From the NCBI RefSeq assembly GCF_001553565.1, contig NZ_CP014228.1:1302001-1366000 (forward strand): a DNA stretch of 64,000 nt, read 5' to 3'. Shown here in pieces: positions 8,359 through 16,469 of this stretch. The number at the start of each line of letters is the position of its first letter. Position 1 is the stretch's first letter. The notes below the pieces were generated by a model. The model did not search any database. It saw nothing but the letters and a program-made list of their open reading frames with translations, and was not told the DNA's origin. Origin of the DNA: Actinomyces radicidentis (GTDB taxonomy: Bacteria > Actinomycetota > Actinomycetes > Actinomycetales > Actinomycetaceae). Both the position numbers and the translations under genes were made by a program.

Positions 8359-9378
8359 TCAGACCACGGGCGTCTCGTGGAGGAGCCGCTGCTCGGAGGT
8401 GCGGCCCTGGCGGCGGGCCAGGTGGGCGCCCCACCCGAGGGCGGACAGGAGCAGACCGGTCGCCACGAGGCTGATGCCAGCCGGGTCCTGCGGGAGGAGG
8501 TCCGCGAGGAGGCCCGCCAGCGGCATCCCCGGGATCGCGCCGTGGAGGAAGGCGGGCAGGCCCGCGACGACGAGGACCGGCCCGACGGTGCGCACGCCCA
8601 GGGTGGAGCGGCCCGAGGAGGCAGCCGCGAGGAGCAGGAGGACCCAGGCGACGACGGCCGGGGTCGCGCCGGCGGCCGTGGATCCGTCGGGGCTGACCAG
8701 CTCGGCGTAGCCGTCCTGGAGGAGCACGAGGGCGAGGACGACGAGTACCGCGACGATGACGAGGCTGGCGACGTGGTCGTGGCGGCGCGAGGGCGGCGGC
8801 GTCGGGGTGGAGCCCAGCTCGCGGTCGGACTCGCCCAGCCGGGCGGCGGTGCGGGCCTCCGTCCGGCCCGCCCGGCGCGCCATGCGCATCCCCCAGGAGC
8901 CGCCCGTGAGCAGGGCCGAGGCGATGAGGACGAGGCCGGTGGGGATGAGGAGGCGCGCCCACTCGAAGGGGGCGCCGTGCCCTCCGTGGGCGGCCAGCAG
9001 GATGACGCCCTGCGCGAGGAGGGCGATGAGGCCCGCCACGAGGCTGCCGAGCGAGGAGCGGCGGGCGAAGAGGGCCTGGGCCGCGACGGCGACCACGACG
9101 ACAACGACCGCGTGGGAGACCGCCAGCGGCAGCCGCCCGGCCACGCTCATGCGCGAGGCGACGCCGGACAGGACGAGGAGGGCCGGGGCGAGGACGACGC
9201 CGACACCCGCGACGGTGAGGTGGTCCCGACGGCGGCCGCGCGGGGCGACGGGGACGCCGCCTCCCGGGGTGCTCGGGCCGGTCTGACGGCGGCGCAGGGA
9301 GTGCGTCGGGCGGCTCTGCCGCCCCCGGCCGGAGGTCTCGCTCGGGTCGGTCGCGCTGGCGGGGGAGTGCTCACTCAC
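8359..9378 (-). CDS. Multi-pass membrane protein, paralogue of the next gene
   Basis: 339-residue protein with a basic, proline-rich N-terminus (about 55 residues) and around eight hydrophobic segments. It shares the RRSS-x-GS-x-V-x-G block with the gene at 6839-8293. The GTG start (complement of 9376-9378) is preceded by TAGGCT (complement of 9386-9391) at 7 nt without a Shine-Dalgarno, a leaderless arrangement. Function unknown. Only about 186 nt of its upstream DNA remains before the IS481 element begins at 9565. Confidence 0.8.
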   Translation of the reverse strand: MSEHSPASATDPSETSGRGRQSRPTHSLRRRQTGPSTPGGGVPVAPRGRRRDHLTVAGVGVVLAPALLVLSGVASRMSVAGRLPLAVSHAVVVVVVAVAAQALFARRSSLGSLVAGLIALLAQGVILLAAHGGHGAPFEWARLLIPTGLVLIASALLTGGSWGMRMARRAGRTEARTAARLGESDRELGSTPTPPPSRRHDHVASLVIVAVLVVLALVLLQDGYAELVSPDGSTAAGATPAVVAWVLLLLAAASSGRSTLGVRTVGPVLVVAGLPAFLHGAIPGMPLAGLLADLLPQDPAGISLVATGLLLSALGWGAHLARRQGRTSEQRLLHETPVV

Positions 9379-9388
9379 GGCGGGAAGC

Positions 9389-10534
9389 CTAGTGGCTGCG
9401 CGGGTCGGGCGTGGCCGGGCCGCGGGGTGGGCGGTACGCGCCCGGATCCCGCCCTGACCTGGGGTGACCCGCCCTTGGGCCGGGGAGAGCCGCGCGGGCG
9501 CCGTAGGGACGACGCCGGACGTGGTCGGAACGGAGTCGGGCCACCGCTGCGCGGGCCGGGCCGGTGTTCTGTCCACGGAGGTTAGGTGCGAGGTCGGCGG
9601 GTGAGTGTCCTTTGAGGGCGGTGTGTGGGCGGTGGTGATTGTAGGTGTGGAGCCACTGGGGGAAGGCGGCGGCTCGTTCGTCCTCGCTGGCGTAGGGGCG
9701 CGCGTAGGCCCACTCCTGGACCAGGGTGCGGTTGAAGCGCTCGACCTTGCCGTTGGTCTGGGGCCGGTAGGGGCGTGTGCGTGAGTGCTTGATGTCTCCC
9801 AGCGCGTCGTTGAAGACCGCTGAGCGGTAGCAGTTGCCGTTGTCGGTCAGCACCCGCTTGACGGTGATCCCGGCCGACTGGAAGTAGTCGTTGGCGCGCG
9901 CCCAGAACGCGGCCGCGGTCTCCTTGCGCTCGTCCTCGAGCAGCTCGCAGTAGGCCAGGCGGGTGTGGTCGTCGACGGCGTTGTGGATGAACCAGTAGCC
10001 GTGCTTGAGGCCCTTCCTGTTGCGCACGCCCTGGGCGCGGCCGGTGAAGCGGTGTCCTCCGCCGGGTGGGATGCGTCCGAGCTTCTTGACGTCGACGTGG
10101 ACCAGGTCCCCGGGCAAGGGGTGCTCGTAGCGTCTGGGCCGGCTGCGGTGGGCTCTCAGGGGCGCCCCGGTGGTGGGGTCGGTGTAGGACAGGGGCACGC
10201 AGTGGTAGCGGGACAGGATCTTGTGGACCGTTGAGGGGTGCATGCCCAGGTGGTAGGCGATGCGTGCTGGCCCCCACCGGCGGGTGACTCTCAGGGCGAT
10301 GACGCGTCGCTCGGTCCTCCTGGGGGTCTGGGTCGGGCTGTGGTGGGGGCGGCTGGAGCGGTCGGTCATGGCGGTGGTGCCGCCGGTGCGGTAGCGGGTG
10401 GCCCAGCGTCGGGCGGTGGTGGGTGAGCAGCCCATGCGTTCGGCGGCCCTGGCCGGGGGCCATCCCTTCTCGACGATGAGTCGGGCCAGGCGCAGCCGAC
10501 CCGTTGGGGTCAAAGAAGCGTTAGCGTGGGTCAT
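9389..10534 (-). CDS. IS481-family transposase with read-through C-terminal extension
   Basis: DDE transposase: N-terminal helix-turn-helix region (SPTTARRWATRYR), then an rve core with the first Asp in LVHVDVKK, the second in VLTDNGN and the Glu in NGKVERFNR. The start at the ATG complementary to 10532-10534 is chosen by likeness to the second IS481 copy (MSHANAALTP there, MTHANASLTP here). The frame crosses the left inverted repeat (ending in NLRGQNT) and continues for 57 residues of unrelated Arg/Pro-rich sequence into flanking DNA, because the CTAG target sequence that should provide its stop codon is absent on this side. The catalytic core is intact. Confidence 0.9.
   Translation of the reverse strand: MTHANASLTPTGRLRLARLIVEKGWPPARAAERMGCSPTTARRWATRYRTGGTTAMTDRSSRPHHSPTQTPRRTERRVIALRVTRRWGPARIAYHLGMHPSTVHKILSRYHCVPLSYTDPTTGAPLRAHRSRPRRYEHPLPGDLVHVDVKKLGRIPPGGGHRFTGRAQGVRNRKGLKHGYWFIHNAVDDHTRLAYCELLEDERKETAAAFWARANDYFQSAGITVKRVLTDNGNCYRSAVFNDALGDIKHSRTRPYRPQTNGKVERFNRTLVQEWAYARPYASEDERAAAFPQWLHTYNHHRPHTALKGHSPADLAPNLRGQNTGPARAAVARLRSDHVRRRPYGARAALPGPRAGHPRSGRDPGAYRPPRGPATPDPRSH
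9565..9588 (+). repeat. IS481 copy 1 left inverted repeat
   Basis: 24-nt repeat exactly complementary to 10615-10638. The transposase frame passes through it without a stop. Confidence 0.9.
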
Positions 10535-10614
10535 GAAGGCCTTCATTGGTTGGGGAGTGGATGCTTGGTCGCTTCACACCTCACCCGGAGGCCTTCCCCC
10601 TTGTCCAGCCCCAG

Positions 10615-10638
10615 CACCTAACCTCCGTGGACAGAACA
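10615..10638 (-). repeat. IS481 copy 1 right inverted repeat
   Basis: 24-nt repeat exactly complementary to 9565-9588, followed directly by CCTAGG at 10639-10644. Confidence 0.9.
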
Positions 10639-10640
10639 CC

Positions 10641-10652
10641 TAGGGTGGGGTC
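10641..10652 (+). promoter_or_regulatory. Leaderless -10 element of the Fic-like gene at the IS border
   Basis: TAGGGT at 10641-10646 followed by 6 nt to the GTG at 10653. The IS ends at 10638, so any -35 contact now falls inside the inverted repeat of the element. The 17-mer 10642-10658 recurs identically at 12883-12899 upstream of the Ssd-like gene. Confidence 0.65.
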
Positions 10653-11666
10653 GTGACGAGGATGGCAGTGAGCATCGGATCCGGCCCAGGCGCGCCCCTA
10701 CCCGTCGGCGGGCCCAGCCGGTCCGTGCGGCCCGCTGGGGCCCGGGGCCGGCGAGGAGCCGCTGCTGAGAACGGGACCGGTGCCGGGACCACCGACCCCG
10801 CCGTCGCCGCCCTGCGGGTCATCGCCGCCGACCAGCGGGTCGTCGACGCCGAGGAGGCGCTGCGCGAGGCCTCCACAGAGCTGCGCTGGAACGAGGCCCT
10901 GCGCCGCCGCTGGCGCGAGGCCCGTGCCGAGGCCGCCGTCCGCGGCGCCATCGCCTCCGGCGGCGTGGAGGGCGCCGTCCTGCCCGCGGCAGTCCTGCGC
11001 GACGCTGTCGCCTCCCGCTCCCTCACCGAGGCCAGCACCGGCGACCCCTCCCTCGACGCCGTCGCCGGCCTCTGGCGCGCGGGCACGCGCCTCAGCACCT
11101 GGATGCCGGACCTGCGCGGTGAGGGCCGTCCCGCCCAGCCGAGCCCGCGCGCGCTCCTCACCGCGCTGCACCGCGACGTCGCCGGCCCCCTCGCCGTCAC
11201 CGGCACGATCCCTCTCGACGACGTCGCCGCGCCCCGCCGCGGTGACCGGGCGCCCCTTGAGGGCGGGCCGGGGGAGGCGCCGACCGGCGACGCCCTCGAC
11301 GCCCGCCTCGACGGCCTCCTTCGCCTCATCGACGTCCCCGGCGCGCCGTCGCTCGTGCGCGCCGCCGTCGTCCACGCCGAGATGGTCTGCGCCCGTCCCT
11401 TCACCGCCGGGAACGCCGCCGTCGGCCGTCTCCTCGTGCGTCACCTCATCACCCGTGACGGGCTCGAGCCCACTGGCGTCGCCGTCGTCGACCAGTACGC
11501 CGGGCGGGTCCCGGTGGCCTACGCGGACGCGCTCGCGGCCTACGCGACCGGCACCCTCGACGGCGTCGTCGCCTGGGTCGTGTGGCAGGCCGAGGCCGTG
11601 CTGGTCGGCATCCAGGAGGCGCAGGCGATCTGCCGCTCCGTCCAGGCGGGGACGACGCGGGCCTGA
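10653..11666 (+). CDS. Degenerate Fic-like protein
   Basis: 337 residues. The C-terminal half is helical and holds ARPFTAGNAAVGRLL, which aligns to the Fic core HPFxxGNGRxGR but has Arg for the catalytic His and lacks the acidic residue and one Arg. Canonical AMP transfer is therefore unlikely; it may be a pseudoenzyme. The N-terminus (about 45 residues) is Gly/Ala/Arg-rich and low in complexity. Fic-like proteins next to the SerB-type HAD and ssd/tad genes are common in actinobacteria, which supports the call. GTG start, no Shine-Dalgarno, TAGGGT 6 nt upstream. Expression may be altered by the adjoining IS481. Confidence 0.75.
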   Translation: MTRMAVSIGSGPGAPLPVGGPSRSVRPAGARGRRGAAAENGTGAGTTDPAVAALRVIAADQRVVDAEEALREASTELRWNEALRRRWREARAEAAVRGAIASGGVEGAVLPAAVLRDAVASRSLTEASTGDPSLDAVAGLWRAGTRLSTWMPDLRGEGRPAQPSPRALLTALHRDVAGPLAVTGTIPLDDVAAPRRGDRAPLEGGPGEAPTGDALDARLDGLLRLIDVPGAPSLVRAAVVHAEMVCARPFTAGNAAVGRLLVRHLITRDGLEPTGVAVVDQYAGRVPVAYADALAAYATGTLDGVVAWVVWQAEAVLVGIQEAQAICRSVQAGTTRA

Positions 11667-11768
11667 GACGCCGCGCCTCGGGCTCCGGGCGGTCTGGGAC
11701 CCTTGAGGACGGGAGAGGCGGCCCGCACGGGACCGGCCGGCCCCCGCACGGGCGCTGTCGGGGACTGG

Positions 11769-12662
11769 TCAGCGCCGGAGGCCGGCCGCTGCGATGGCCG
11801 CGAGCGCACCGACTCCCGCGAGCAGCCCCGTGTTGACGATGAGCTCCCATCGCAGGGGGAGCACCGTCGAGGGGATGGCGCGCACGGGTGCCAGGTTCGG
11901 GCGGGGGATCGTCGGCTGCAGAGGGTTGCGCAGGTTGACCGGTCGCTCGAGGTCGCGCACCGGCCAGTCCAGCTCCGCGGCCAGGCGGCGCAGTTCCCGG
12001 TCCGGGTTGACGGCCACCGGGTGCCCGACCGCCTCGAGCATGGGGCGGTCCGAGATGGAGTCCGAGTAGGCCCAGGAGCGCGCGAGGTCGATCCCGTGCT
12101 CGGCGGCGTCGGCCTCGAGGGCCTCGACCTTGGCACCGTGGAGGAGGGAGCGCTCGATGCGCCCCGTGAAGCGCCCCTCGTCGTCGGTCTCCAGACGGGT
12201 GGCGACGGCGCGGTCGGCACCGACGAGGGCGGCGATGGGCTCGACCACCTCGATGACGGAGGCCGAGACGATGACGACGTCGTGACCGGCGCGGTGGTGC
12301 CCCTCGATGAGGTCGAGGGCCTCGGCGTAGACGGCCGGCTCGATGGCGGTGGCCATGGTGTCGGCGACGACCTCCTGGAGGCGGGAGCGCTCGACGCCGG
12401 CGTTGAGGGCGGCGAGCTGGTCCATGAGGCGGCTCGTGTGGTCCTCGTCGGCGCCGAGGAGGAGGTAGGGGAGCTGGGCGACGACGCCCCGGGCGAGGGC
12501 GGTCGTGGAGATGAGGCCCGAGCGGTGCATCGGCGTGCCCAGGGCGAAGGTCGTCGAGGTGGCGAGGACCGTCTTGTCGAGGTCGAGGTAGGCGGCGGTG
12601 CGCCGGGCGGGGCTCGTGGGGGCGGTGGATGTCGTCGAGCCGGGCTCGGTGGTGTCGGTCAT
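11769..12662 (-). CDS. HAD-IB family phosphatase (SerB-like) with C-terminal membrane anchor
   Basis: 297 residues. Motif I is YLDLDKT (nucleophile Asp), motif II is in IVSAS, and motif III is YSDSISDRPML, the phosphoserine-phosphatase-like HAD-IB set. A cap domain lies between motifs I and II. The C-terminus ends in a single hydrophobic helix (about residues 275-293) followed by RR, so it is probably tail-anchored in the membrane. GGGAGG precedes the ATG. It lies divergent from the ssd/tad operon, the arrangement known in mycobacteria and streptomycetes. Substrate uncertain: phosphoserine or a phospholipid-type monoester. Confidence 0.88.
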   Translation of the reverse strand: MTDTTEPGSTTSTAPTSPARRTAAYLDLDKTVLATSTTFALGTPMHRSGLISTTALARGVVAQLPYLLLGADEDHTSRLMDQLAALNAGVERSRLQEVVADTMATAIEPAVYAEALDLIEGHHRAGHDVVIVSASVIEVVEPIAALVGADRAVATRLETDDEGRFTGRIERSLLHGAKVEALEADAAEHGIDLARSWAYSDSISDRPMLEAVGHPVAVNPDRELRRLAAELDWPVRDLERPVNLRNPLQPTIPRPNLAPVRAIPSTVLPLRWELIVNTGLLAGVGALAAIAAAGLRR

Positions 12663-12994
12663 CGGTGGCCTCCCTCTCCTCGGGCTGCGGGCGCCCCTCC
12701 GGTGCGGCGTCCGTGACAGGGGGAATGGTATCGGCGGCGGCGCCCTCACGGCAGGGGGCCGGATGCTCCACCGGCCGGGCTGGGAGGAGGTGCACGAGCG
12801 GGTCGGACGGGGCGCACGCGCGCCTGGGGGAGAGCGACGCGGGCCGGGGCGGAGCCGGGCTGCGTGCGCGGTGCGGCTCCCCAGGGTGGGGTCGTGACGG
12901 GGCCGCCCACAGGTCCCGCCTGCACCGGAGCGCCGACGACCTCCCACCGGGCAGTCTCGACGGCGTCCCCGCCCGCCGGTCCCAGGAGGTCCTC
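12663..12994. promoter_or_regulatory. HAD/Ssd divergent intergenic region
   Basis: 332 nt without a supported gene. CAGGGT at 12882-12887 is followed by the same 17-mer (12883-12899) seen at the Fic-like gene start. Here the GTG at 12894 is not in frame with the Ssd-like gene, so this block may act as its promoter and transcription start. AGGAGG at 12984-12989 is the ribosome binding site for the GTG at 12995. Confidence 0.5.
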
Positions 12995-13855
12995 GTGCTC
13001 ACCACCATCCGCCCCAACGCCAGGCGCAGCGCCGCACCGCCGGCCGACGCCTCCCGCGAGCCCACGGGGCGACCGCCGTCGACGGACGCGCGGGGCTCCG
13101 CGCAGGTCGTCGCCCTCACCGGCGCCGTCGGAGGGCTGGGCGTGAGCGCCCTCCTCCTCCACCTCGCCCGCGCCAGCGCCGCCCTCGGACGCCGCGTCGC
13201 CGTCCTCGACCTCGATCCCGCCGGCTGCCTCGGCACGCTCCTGGGCGACGAGTCCCGGCCCGGCCTGCGCTGGGCGGACCTGCCCGTGGACGAGACCGCC
13301 TTCCGGGCGGACCTCCTCGTCGCCGCCCTGCCCACCTGGATCGGCATGCCCGTCCTCACCGGTGACGAGCGCGGTGGACCGGTGCGCCCGGAGCAGGCGG
13401 GCCCCGCGCTCGCGGCCCTCGCCGAGGACCACGACCTCGTCCTCGTCGACCTGCCCCGCGGGGCGACGCCTCCGACGGGCGCACGCGTCCTTCTCGTCAC
13501 CGGAACGGACCTCCGCACCGCGGTCGCCGCACAGGCGATCTCCGCCAGGTTCGAGGAGGCTCAGGACCCCGCCGCGCCCGGTGGCACGGCGCCGCCCCTC
13601 AGCCTCGTCCTGCGCGACGGAGCCCAGGACCTCGACGAGGCCGACCTCGTCACCATGACCGGCGGCGACGTCCTCGCCCGACTGCCCACCGACCGCTCCG
13701 TCCCGCAGCACGTCGAGCGCGGCGACGATCCCACGCGCGGCCGCGGCGGGGTGCGGCGCTGCGCCCGCGTCCTCGCCGCCCTCCTCGCCGAGGAGCACGA
13801 GGACAGCGCCCGCCCTGGTGCCGGCCCGGACGCCCGGACGCGGAGCCGGCCGTGA
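12995..13855 (+). CDS. Ssd/CpaE-like septum-site/pilus-localisation ATPase homologue
   Basis: 286-residue MinD-superfamily protein. The P-loop region reads GAVGGLGVSALLLHLARA, a deviant Walker A without the usual lysine pair, followed by VAVLDLDPAGC and LVLVDLPRG. This matches actinobacterial Ssd (septum-site determining) and CpaE-like proteins, which direct Tad machinery or affect division. The start GTG is fixed by AGGAGG five nt upstream. Its GTGA end overlaps the start of tadA by 4 nt, so the genes are translationally coupled. Confidence 0.85.
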   Translation: MLTTIRPNARRSAAPPADASREPTGRPPSTDARGSAQVVALTGAVGGLGVSALLLHLARASAALGRRVAVLDLDPAGCLGTLLGDESRPGLRWADLPVDETAFRADLLVAALPTWIGMPVLTGDERGGPVRPEQAGPALAALAEDHDLVLVDLPRGATPPTGARVLLVTGTDLRTAVAAQAISARFEEAQDPAAPGGTAPPLSLVLRDGAQDLDEADLVTMTGGDVLARLPTDRSVPQHVERGDDPTRGRGGVRRCARVLAALLAEEHEDSARPGAGPDARTRSRP

Positions 13856-15171
13856 GCGCCCGTGCCCTCCCGCTCCCGCGTGCGGGAGCCGACCGGACGG
13901 GGTGGGGCTCCGGCGCCGCCCGAGGCTCCACGGCCGACGGGGCGGGCAAGGCAGCGCGGACGCGCCCGTCGGCAGGATCGCCCCTGCCTGACGCGGCGGA
14001 CGGCGAGCTCGAGCGCGTCCGCAGCGCCCTCGCCCGGGGCTCCGATCTCGCCGTCGCCCTCGCGGTCGGAGCCGGCGCGGCCACCGGCGCCACGGGCCTC
14101 GCCCGTCTCGAGGGAGCCGTGCGAGCCGACGTCGAGGGCGCCGGCCCCGTCCTCCAGCCCCTCCTCGAGACCGACGGCGTCACCGACGTCCTCGTCGGAG
14201 GGGGCGTCAGCTGGATCGACCGCGGCGCCGGCCTCGAACCGGTCGAGGACGCTGCCCTCACCGAGGCCGAGGCCCGCGCGCTCGCCGTACGCATGGCCGC
14301 CGCGTGCGGGCGACGGCTCGACGATGCCAGCCCCGTCGTCGACGCCACCCTCCCCGGCGGCACCCGCCTCAACGCGGTGCTCCCGCCGCTGTCCGCCGAC
14401 GGCACCCTCATCTGCCTGCGCACCTCGCGGCGACGCGCCTTCACCCTCGCCGAGCTCAGCGCCGACGGCACCCTCGCACCCGGCCTCGAGCCCGTCCTCG
14501 CCGCGCTCGTCGCACGGAGGGCCTCCTGCCTCGTCACCGGCGCCACCGGCACCGGCAAGACGACGCTCCTGGCGGCCCTGCTCGGTCTCGTGCCCGCCAC
14601 TGAGCGGATCGTCTGCATCGAGGAGGCCAGTGAGCTGCGCCCCGCCCACCCCCACGTCATCCATCTCCAGGAGCGCGGCGAGAACGTCCAGGGCGTCGGT
14701 GCCGTCCCCATGACCGCGCTCGTGCGCACCGCCCTGCGCATGCGTCCCGACCGGATCGTCCTCGGCGAGTGCCGTGGCCCCGAGGTCCGTGACGTCCTCA
14801 CCGCCCTCAACACGGGGCACGAGGGCGGCTGGGCCACCCTTCACGCCAACTCCCCGGCAGACGTCCCCGCCCGCCTCACGGCCCTCGGCGCGCTCGCGGG
14901 CATGGACGAGCGCGCGGTCGCCGCCCAGGCGGCCAGCGCCCTCGACGCCGTCGTCCACCTCGTCCGCGTCCCCGGCCGACGCCGCACCCGCCGCGTCGTC
15001 GCCTCCGTCGGGGTCCTGCGGCGCGAACCCGGGCGCGACGGCGCGCTCCTGTGCGAGGACGCGCTGCTGAGGGCACCGGGCGGTCGACTCTCCGCGGGGC
15101 CGGCAGCGGGCCGACTCGCCGAGCGCCTCGGCGGCGGGGTGGTCGAGGCGGCGCTCGGAGGCGCTGCATGA
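13852..15171 (+). CDS. tadA: TadA/CpaF type secretion ATPase
   Basis: 439-residue hexameric ATPase of the Tad (Flp pilus) type IV-like secretion system, cytoplasmic. An N-terminal domain precedes the RecA-like core, with Walker A GATGTGKTT, the Asp box region IVCIEEASELR, Walker B DRIVLGECRG and a His box near GHEGGWATLHANS. Its start overlaps the ssd stop (GTGA) and its stop overlaps the TadB/C start (ATGA), so ssd-tadA-tadB/C is one operon. About 100 N-terminal residues are less conserved. Confidence 0.93.
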   Translation: MSARALPLPRAGADRTGWGSGAARGSTADGAGKAARTRPSAGSPLPDAADGELERVRSALARGSDLAVALAVGAGAATGATGLARLEGAVRADVEGAGPVLQPLLETDGVTDVLVGGGVSWIDRGAGLEPVEDAALTEAEARALAVRMAAACGRRLDDASPVVDATLPGGTRLNAVLPPLSADGTLICLRTSRRRAFTLAELSADGTLAPGLEPVLAALVARRASCLVTGATGTGKTTLLAALLGLVPATERIVCIEEASELRPAHPHVIHLQERGENVQGVGAVPMTALVRTALRMRPDRIVLGECRGPEVRDVLTALNTGHEGGWATLHANSPADVPARLTALGALAGMDERAVAAQAASALDAVVHLVRVPGRRRTRRVVASVGVLRREPGRDGALLCEDALLRAPGGRLSAGPAAGRLAERLGGGVVEAALGGAA

Positions 15172-16445
15172 CGGGGGAGTGGGCCGGGACCGCGCTCCCC
15201 GTCGCGCTGCTCCTCGCGCTCGCGACGGCCGTCCTGCTCCTGCCGCCGCGTCGGGAGCGACCCGTGGCGGGTCGTCGTCCGCGGGGAGGCGGAGCCTCGG
15301 CGGAGGACGGCGCACGCCGCGGTACGGACGCGTCCGGGTCGGATTCGAGCCACGCGGTCCCGGAGCTCGCCGGTGAGCTCGACATCGGTCTCGTCCTCAC
15401 CGAGGTCGCGACCCTCCTGCGCGCCGGCGCGACCCCGCAGCGCGCCTGGGAGAGGGCCCTCGGGCGGGCCGGCGTCCGCGCCGGCGTCGAGCCCGGGGAC
15501 GACGGCGTCCCGCCGGTCCTCCGTGCCCTCGGCGAGGCGCCGGTGCCCTCCTGGCTGCCGTCCTTCTCGCGCTCGGAGGGCTCCACCGGCGCTCCGGGCC
15601 GTGGACGTGGGAGCCGGCGCGGCCTCCCGCTGCCCGATCCGGCAGCGGCCCGTCGCGCCCGCGCGGCACGGGCGGCGGCCCCGGGCGCCGTCGCCGCCTG
15701 CCGTCTCACCGCCGAGCTCGGCGCCCCGCTCGCGGGGATCCTCGAGACGGTCGCGGACGGCGTCGCCGAGGCCGGCCACGCCGACTCCTCGCGCCGCACC
15801 GCCCTGTCCGGTCCCCGTGCGACCGCTCGGCTGCTCGCCTGCCTGCCGCTCCTCGGGCTCCTGCTCGGCCAGGCGGTCGGTGCGCACCCCTCCGAGGTGC
15901 TCCTCGACGGAGGCTGGGGCAGCGCCCTGGGTCTCCTCGGGATCGGCCTCATGGCCCTCGGACAGCTCCTCACCGTGCGTCTCGTCCGCGCCGCGGAGGG
16001 GGAGGCCGACGTCGTCGACGAGGCCCTCGTCCTCGACCTCGCCGGCGCCGCCCTCGGTGCGGGAGCCTCCCTGCCAGGAGCGCTTCAGGCGCTCGGGGCC
16101 GCTCTCGACGAGGAGCCGCTCGCCGTCGTCGGCCGCGCCCTTCTCCTCGGCGCCTCCTGGGGCGCCGCCTGGCGGGCGCCCGAGGACGCCGGCTGGCGGG
16201 CGCGGCGGGCCCGGCTCGAGCAGAGCCTGCGCCCCGGCTGGGAGGACGGCGCCTCGCCGGGCCCGCTGCTCGCCGGGACAGCGCGGGCGCTTCGGGCCGG
16301 ACGCGCCGCACGGGACGAGGAGGCGGCCGAACGCCTCGCCGTGCGCCTTGTCGTGCCTCTCGGCCTGTGCTTCCTACCCGCCTTCGTCGTCCTCGGGATC
16401 GTCCCCGTCATCGCCGGCGTCGGTCTGGACCTCCTCGCGGCCTGA
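15168..16445 (+). CDS. Fused TadB/TadC-like Tad secretion membrane protein
   Basis: 425 residues. It looks like a fusion of the two inner-membrane platform proteins. The first half carries LDIGLVLTEVATLLRAGATPQRAWERAL and a membrane segment. The second half repeats the theme as VLDLAGAALGAGASLPGALQALG and ends in the membrane segment LVVPLGLCFLPAFVVLGIVPVI typical of TadC. In related actinobacteria tadB and tadC are two genes. ATGA overlap with tadA. The next genes are not the expected prepilin (DUF4244) and TadE genes, which makes this Tad cluster incomplete here. Confidence 0.85.
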   Translation: MTGEWAGTALPVALLLALATAVLLLPPRRERPVAGRRPRGGGASAEDGARRGTDASGSDSSHAVPELAGELDIGLVLTEVATLLRAGATPQRAWERALGRAGVRAGVEPGDDGVPPVLRALGEAPVPSWLPSFSRSEGSTGAPGRGRGSRRGLPLPDPAAARRARAARAAAPGAVAACRLTAELGAPLAGILETVADGVAEAGHADSSRRTALSGPRATARLLACLPLLGLLLGQAVGAHPSEVLLDGGWGSALGLLGIGLMALGQLLTVRLVRAAEGEADVVDEALVLDLAGAALGAGASLPGALQALGAALDEEPLAVVGRALLLGASWGAAWRAPEDAGWRARRARLEQSLRPGWEDGASPGPLLAGTARALRAGRAARDEEAAERLAVRLVVPLGLCFLPAFVVLGIVPVIAGVGLDLLAA

Positions 16446-16469
16446 GCCCCCGCCGGGCACAATGGCCCC

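Larger units (their letters stand above)
9565..10638 (-). mobile_element. IS481-family insertion sequence (copy 1)
   Basis: 1,074-bp element bounded by perfect 24-bp inverted repeats (9565-9588 and 10615-10638, outer bases TGTTCTGTCC). The right flank begins CCTAGG, a typical CTAG-type target, but the left flank is GGCCGG, so there is no target duplication; the left junction has been rearranged or deleted after insertion. The right end abuts the -10 hexamer TAGGGT of the Fic-like gene. Confidence 0.9.

Noticed and set aside
6794-8710. 638-codon plus-strand frame
   Set aside because: Shadow of the two membrane protein genes; spans two genes and has no recognisable motif.
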